A stretch of 64,000 nucleotides of DNA from Halanaerobiaceae bacterium (GTDB lineage Bacteria; Bacillota; Halanaerobiia; Halanaerobiales; Halarsenatibacteraceae): positions 1 to 64,000 of the forward strand of contig PWEJ01000016.1 of assembly GCA_003553485.1 (NCBI GenBank). Direction: 5' to 3'. The notes under the pieces were generated by a model, which was not told the DNA's origin, searched no databases, and saw nothing but the letters and a program-made list of their open reading frames with translations. Position numbers and translations under genes: made by a program. This document shows positions 62,032 through 64,000 of this stretch, one piece after another; positions within the stretch are counted from its first letter, which is position 1; the number at the start of each line of letters is the position of its first letter.

Positions 62032-62961
62032 TTAATAGCCTGGAACGCGGTATTCAACGACAGGGCTTAAACCTTCCTGAATATCCTCTAAAATTACCAG
62101 TTCTGGATCTGCTAAAGAGCGTGATATTGTTTCTGGTAATGTTACAGCAGTGCCCATGAATCTCTGCCAGGGTGAAGGCTCAGGCAGGTCAAAATATTCT
62201 GGGTCTTCAATATCAGCCATTTCTCCTGCCACCTCTAAAGCTTTTAATCGGCCACCCAATTCATCTATCAGTCCAAGTTCATAGGCCTGGCTTCCCAGGA
62301 ATATCTCACCAGTAGCCAGTTCGCGTATTTCATCTTCCTCCATATCTCTTCCTGCAATAATATGATCGATAAATTGATCATAGGCCTGGTCAGAAAAAGT
62401 CTGCATTTTTTCTCGTTCTTCCTCAGTAAATGTCCGGGAAAACATGTCTTTGTGTTCCCCAGAGGTAATAACTTCTCTCTCCAGGCCAAGTTTCTCAAAA
62501 AGCCCCTCAGGATCAATGAAAGTTGATATTACTCCAATAGAGCCAGTCATAGTGCCGGGCTGGGCAACAATAGCATCTGCTGCTGCTGCAATATAATAAC
62601 CTCCAGAAGCTGCCATGTCTCCCATGGAAATGATCAGGGGTTTATCAAAGTCAACAAACATTTCATAAATTTCTTGAGAAGCTGCTATAGCGCCTCCAGG
62701 GGTGTCAAGCCTAATTACCAGTGCTTTTATTCCGGGATTCTCTGAGGCTCGCTCAAGCTTATTCTCTACATCTCTTGGAGATATCATAGCAGCGCCAAAA
62801 CCAGCAATGCCTTCCTGTATTGGCCCCTGCAATGTTATCCTGGCAACGCCTTCTTCGATGACCTCCTCTTCCCCTAAAGAAAGATAAAAAATTCCTGTGA
62901 TAGCTCCAACCACCACTAAAAATATAAAGACTACTATTCCCTTTTTAAAGATTGATTTCAC
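62032..62961 (-). CDS. sppA: Signal peptide peptidase SppA (36K type)
   Basis: A 309-residue S49 peptidase. One N-terminal membrane anchor (GIVVFIFLVVVGAITGIFYL) precedes the protease domain with LDTPGGAIAAS and the nucleophile Ser119 in MAASGGYY. Lys171 (SGEHKDM) lies 52 residues later, the same spacing as the Ser/Lys dyad I recall for Bacillus SppA. It cleaves leftover signal peptides in the membrane. The frame runs open to 63129, but AAGGAGG before GTG 62961 marks the start. Confidence 0.92.
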   Translation of the reverse strand: MKSIFKKGIVVFIFLVVVGAITGIFYLSLGEEEVIEEGVARITLQGPIQEGIAGFGAAMISPRDVENKLERASENPGIKALVIRLDTPGGAIAASQEIYEMFVDFDKPLIISMGDMAASGGYYIAAAADAIVAQPGTMTGSIGVISTFIDPEGLFEKLGLEREVITSGEHKDMFSRTFTEEEREKMQTFSDQAYDQFIDHIIAGRDMEEDEIRELATGEIFLGSQAYELGLIDELGGRLKALEVAGEMADIEDPEYFDLPEPSPWQRFMGTAVTLPETISRSLADPELVILEDIQEGLSPVVEYRVPGY

Positions 62962-63249
62962 TTTATTTGGCCTCCTTGACCAGCAAAATTTTATTTCTGC
63001 TGGTATTGATATAATGGAAAACAGCGCTAAGTTTGAACACTTTTTACTTCTGCTTTTACATATTTCTAGATGAAAAGAAAAAGGCCTTCTTATATTTAGC
63101 AATTTTATCCGACTGGTTAAAAAAATCATATTTTAAGAGTAAAAATTTACCTTTGAATAGTTAGGAAAAATATGATTTAATTAAAGCATAGCAGCTATAG
63201 GAAATTTACAAGTAACTGCAAGATAATTTGATAAGCTGGAGGGGTAAAT
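62962..63249. other. Divergent intergenic region sppA / Gls24 gene
   Basis: 288 nt without a gene. It contains a 7-bp hairpin (ACCAGCA / TGCTGGT) ending just before the sppA ribosome site, which might affect sppA translation, and an AT-rich stretch near 63161-63240 that should hold the plus-strand promoter. I found no hexamer pair with good spacing on either strand. Confidence 0.4.
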
Positions 63250-63684
63250 ATGGATGAAAATAACAATAACAATAATCAACTGGGTGAGATGAATATAGCC
63301 GATGAAGTCTATGCCATTACTGCCGGTAATGCTACCATAGAAACAGAGGGAGTTGCAGCAATGAGCGGGGGTTTTACCGGTGGAATAGCAAAGATTTTAG
63401 GCAGGAAAAATATTACCAAAGGTGTAAAAGTTGATAAGTCTGAGGAAGGGATCACTGTTGATTTAAATCTCATTGTAAAATATGAAGTTAGAATTCCAGA
63501 AGTTACTGAAAAGGTGCAAAAGAAAGTAAAAGAAGCTTTAGAAACAGTAACTGGAGCTAAAGTCCTGGCTGTAAATGTAAATGTACTGGGGATAGATATG
63601 CCTGATATGGAAGAAGATGAGGAAGTTGATTTTACAGAAGAAAAAAAAGAGGATGAAGAAGAAGAGGATGAAAATAATAATTAA
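63250..63684 (+). CDS. Asp23/Gls24 family envelope-stress protein
   Basis: A 144-residue protein. The Asp23 domain spans about residues 14-115 (IADEVYAITAGNATIETEGVAAMS, quoted in part as ITAGNATIETEGV, then VDLNLIVKYEVRIPEV and VNVNVLGIDM). A short Asn-rich head (NNNNNNQ) and a very acidic tail (EEKKEDEEEEDE) frame it. Family members associate with the cell envelope and are induced by stress. It has a GGAGGGG ribosome site and its own terminator. Confidence 0.92.
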   Translation: MDENNNNNNQLGEMNIADEVYAITAGNATIETEGVAAMSGGFTGGIAKILGRKNITKGVKVDKSEEGITVDLNLIVKYEVRIPEVTEKVQKKVKEALETVTGAKVLAVNVNVLGIDMPDMEEDEEVDFTEEKKEDEEEEDENNN

Positions 63685-63694
63685 AGAAAAACTA

Positions 63695-63724
63695 GAAAAC
63701 AGCCCTGTTGCCCGGGCTGTTTTC
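63695..63724. terminator. Bidirectional terminator between the Gls24 gene and mtrB
   Basis: An 11-bp stem (GAAAACAGCCC / GGGCTGTTTTC, 8-nt loop). The plus strand continues TTTAGTTTTA and the minus strand TAGTTTTTC, so it can end both convergent transcripts. Confidence 0.88.
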
Positions 63725-63745
63725 TTTAGTTTTATGCTCCCTAGA

Positions 63746-63964
63746 TTATTCTGATTTAAGGTTACCGTGTTCTGTTATTATTTCTGCTTTACCTCTTATT
63801 TTGATTGCCGAGGTATGTTTTGTGAACTGAGCAATCATTACTTCTCCCTGGTCAAGTTTTTCAGTGTGATGAAAACGGGTCTTCTCTCCCCGAGTCAAGC
63901 CGATAATCGTCACACCATCTTCTAAAGCCTTCACCGTGATATAATCACTGACAGCTGCTGTCAT
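63746..63964 (-). CDS. mtrB: Tryptophan RNA-binding attenuation protein (TRAP)
   Basis: A 72-residue TRAP, closely matching the Bacillus protein: [27 protein letters not shown] and [14 protein letters not shown]. The RNA-contact residues corresponding to Bacillus Lys37, Lys56 and Arg58 are present (Lys36, Lys55, Arg57), as are the Thr/Gln/Ser residues lining the tryptophan pocket. TRAP forms an 11-mer ring that, with tryptophan, binds (G/U)AG repeats in trp leaders and causes termination. A GGGGGA ribosome site precedes the ATG. In Bacillus the partner gene mtrA (folE) lies upstream; here that would be beyond the right edge. Confidence 0.95.
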   Translation of the reverse strand: MTAAVSDYITVKALEDGVTIIGLTRGEKTRFHHTEKLDQGEVMIAQFTKHTSAIKIRGKAEIITEHGNLKSE

Positions 63965-64000
63965 AGGGCTCCCCCTTTCTATGCAAGTATTTATTTCACC

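Noticed and set aside
62976-63002. Hairpin ACCAGCA/TGCTGGT before sppA as a riboswitch
   Set aside because: It is only 7 bp with a 12-nt loop, leaves the ribosome site free and has no further structure.
62962-63129. 56-codon N-terminal extension of the sppA frame
   Set aside because: The extension has no signal-peptide character and lies before the AAGGAGG site and GTG start that give a normal membrane anchor.
1-64000. CRISPR arrays, rRNA genes, insertion sequences, prophage
   Set aside because: I saw no regularly spaced repeats, rRNA segments, transposase-like proteins or terminal inverted repeats.

Overview
This window looks like a chromosomal core region of a low-GC, Gram-positive-type anaerobe, most likely a member of the Halanaerobiales (Halanaerobium/Halothermothrix relatives). 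That placement is an inference. It rests on the AT-rich DNA, strong AGGAGG-type ribosome sites with frequent TTG and GTG starts, acidic proteins with Asp/Glu-rich tails, Clostridia-type gene order (rimP-nusA-rnpM-infB-rbfA-nrnA-truB-ribF-rpsO-pnp), LL-diaminopimelate aminotransferase, a TRAP attenuation protein, stand-alone desulforedoxin and an anaerobic glycerol-3-phosphate dehydrogenase cluster. No phage, insertion sequence, CRISPR array or rRNA operon was seen. Almost every gene lies on the minus strand.

Layout, left to right. 1-9.6 kb: a cut-off PHP phosphatase gene, then a minus-strand operon that reads miaB-mutS-mutL-miaA-hfq-dapF-dapL. It has a clear promoter and a terminator-like hairpin at the very start of its leader. 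9.6-13 kb: cold-shock protein, glutaredoxin, a winged-helix regulator, a plus-strand Xer recombinase converging on a membrane SDH-type serine protease, and tRNA-Phe(GAA). 13-23 kb: a radical SAM protein, an M23 LysM endopeptidase, three tandem M42 aminopeptidases, TrmL, a metallo-beta-lactamase-fold hydrolase, a PIN-PhoH ATPase, a PPC-domain protein, a TPR protein and endonuclease III. 23-34 kb: HAD nucleotidase, TGS-nucleoside kinase, QueG, a large UPF0182 membrane protein, an unusual zinc-ribbon/RadC-like protein, MTA/SAH deaminase, ferritin and class II photolyase (divergent), and AsnRS.

34-46.7 kb: the glycerol cluster glpK-(attenuator)-glpA-FAD/NAD oxidoreductase-DUF1667; a PhoU-like DUF47 protein; a 40-residue desulforedoxin; MtnA; dUTPase; a LysM-SleB hydrolase; and an apparently novel fusion of a RadC-like JAMM domain to a DinG/XPD-type iron-sulfur helicase, directly behind endonuclease IV. 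46.8-57 kb: the translation/transcription operon rimP to pnp, again with a promoter followed at once by a strong hairpin. 57-63 kb: a membrane-flavored run (sppA, Yip1-like protein, diacylglycerol-kinase-like lipid kinase, integral membrane protein, a membrane-anchored FAD oxidoreductase with an SLH-like tail, and fchA), with locally raised GC around the oxidoreductase. The right edge has a Gls24/Asp23 gene and mtrB (TRAP).

Themes: DNA repair is heavily represented (MutS, MutL, Nth, Nfo, photolyase, JAMM-DinG). tRNA modification recurs (MiaA, MiaB, TrmL, QueG, TruB). RNA-level regulation also recurs (Hfq, TRAP, PNPase, and three leader or intercistronic hairpins). The best candidates for something undescribed are the JAMM-DinG fusion at 43429-45864 and the catalytically degenerate RadC-like protein at 29026-29751. 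Where a start codon differs from the longest open frame, it was chosen by ribosome-site spacing, as explained in the entry.
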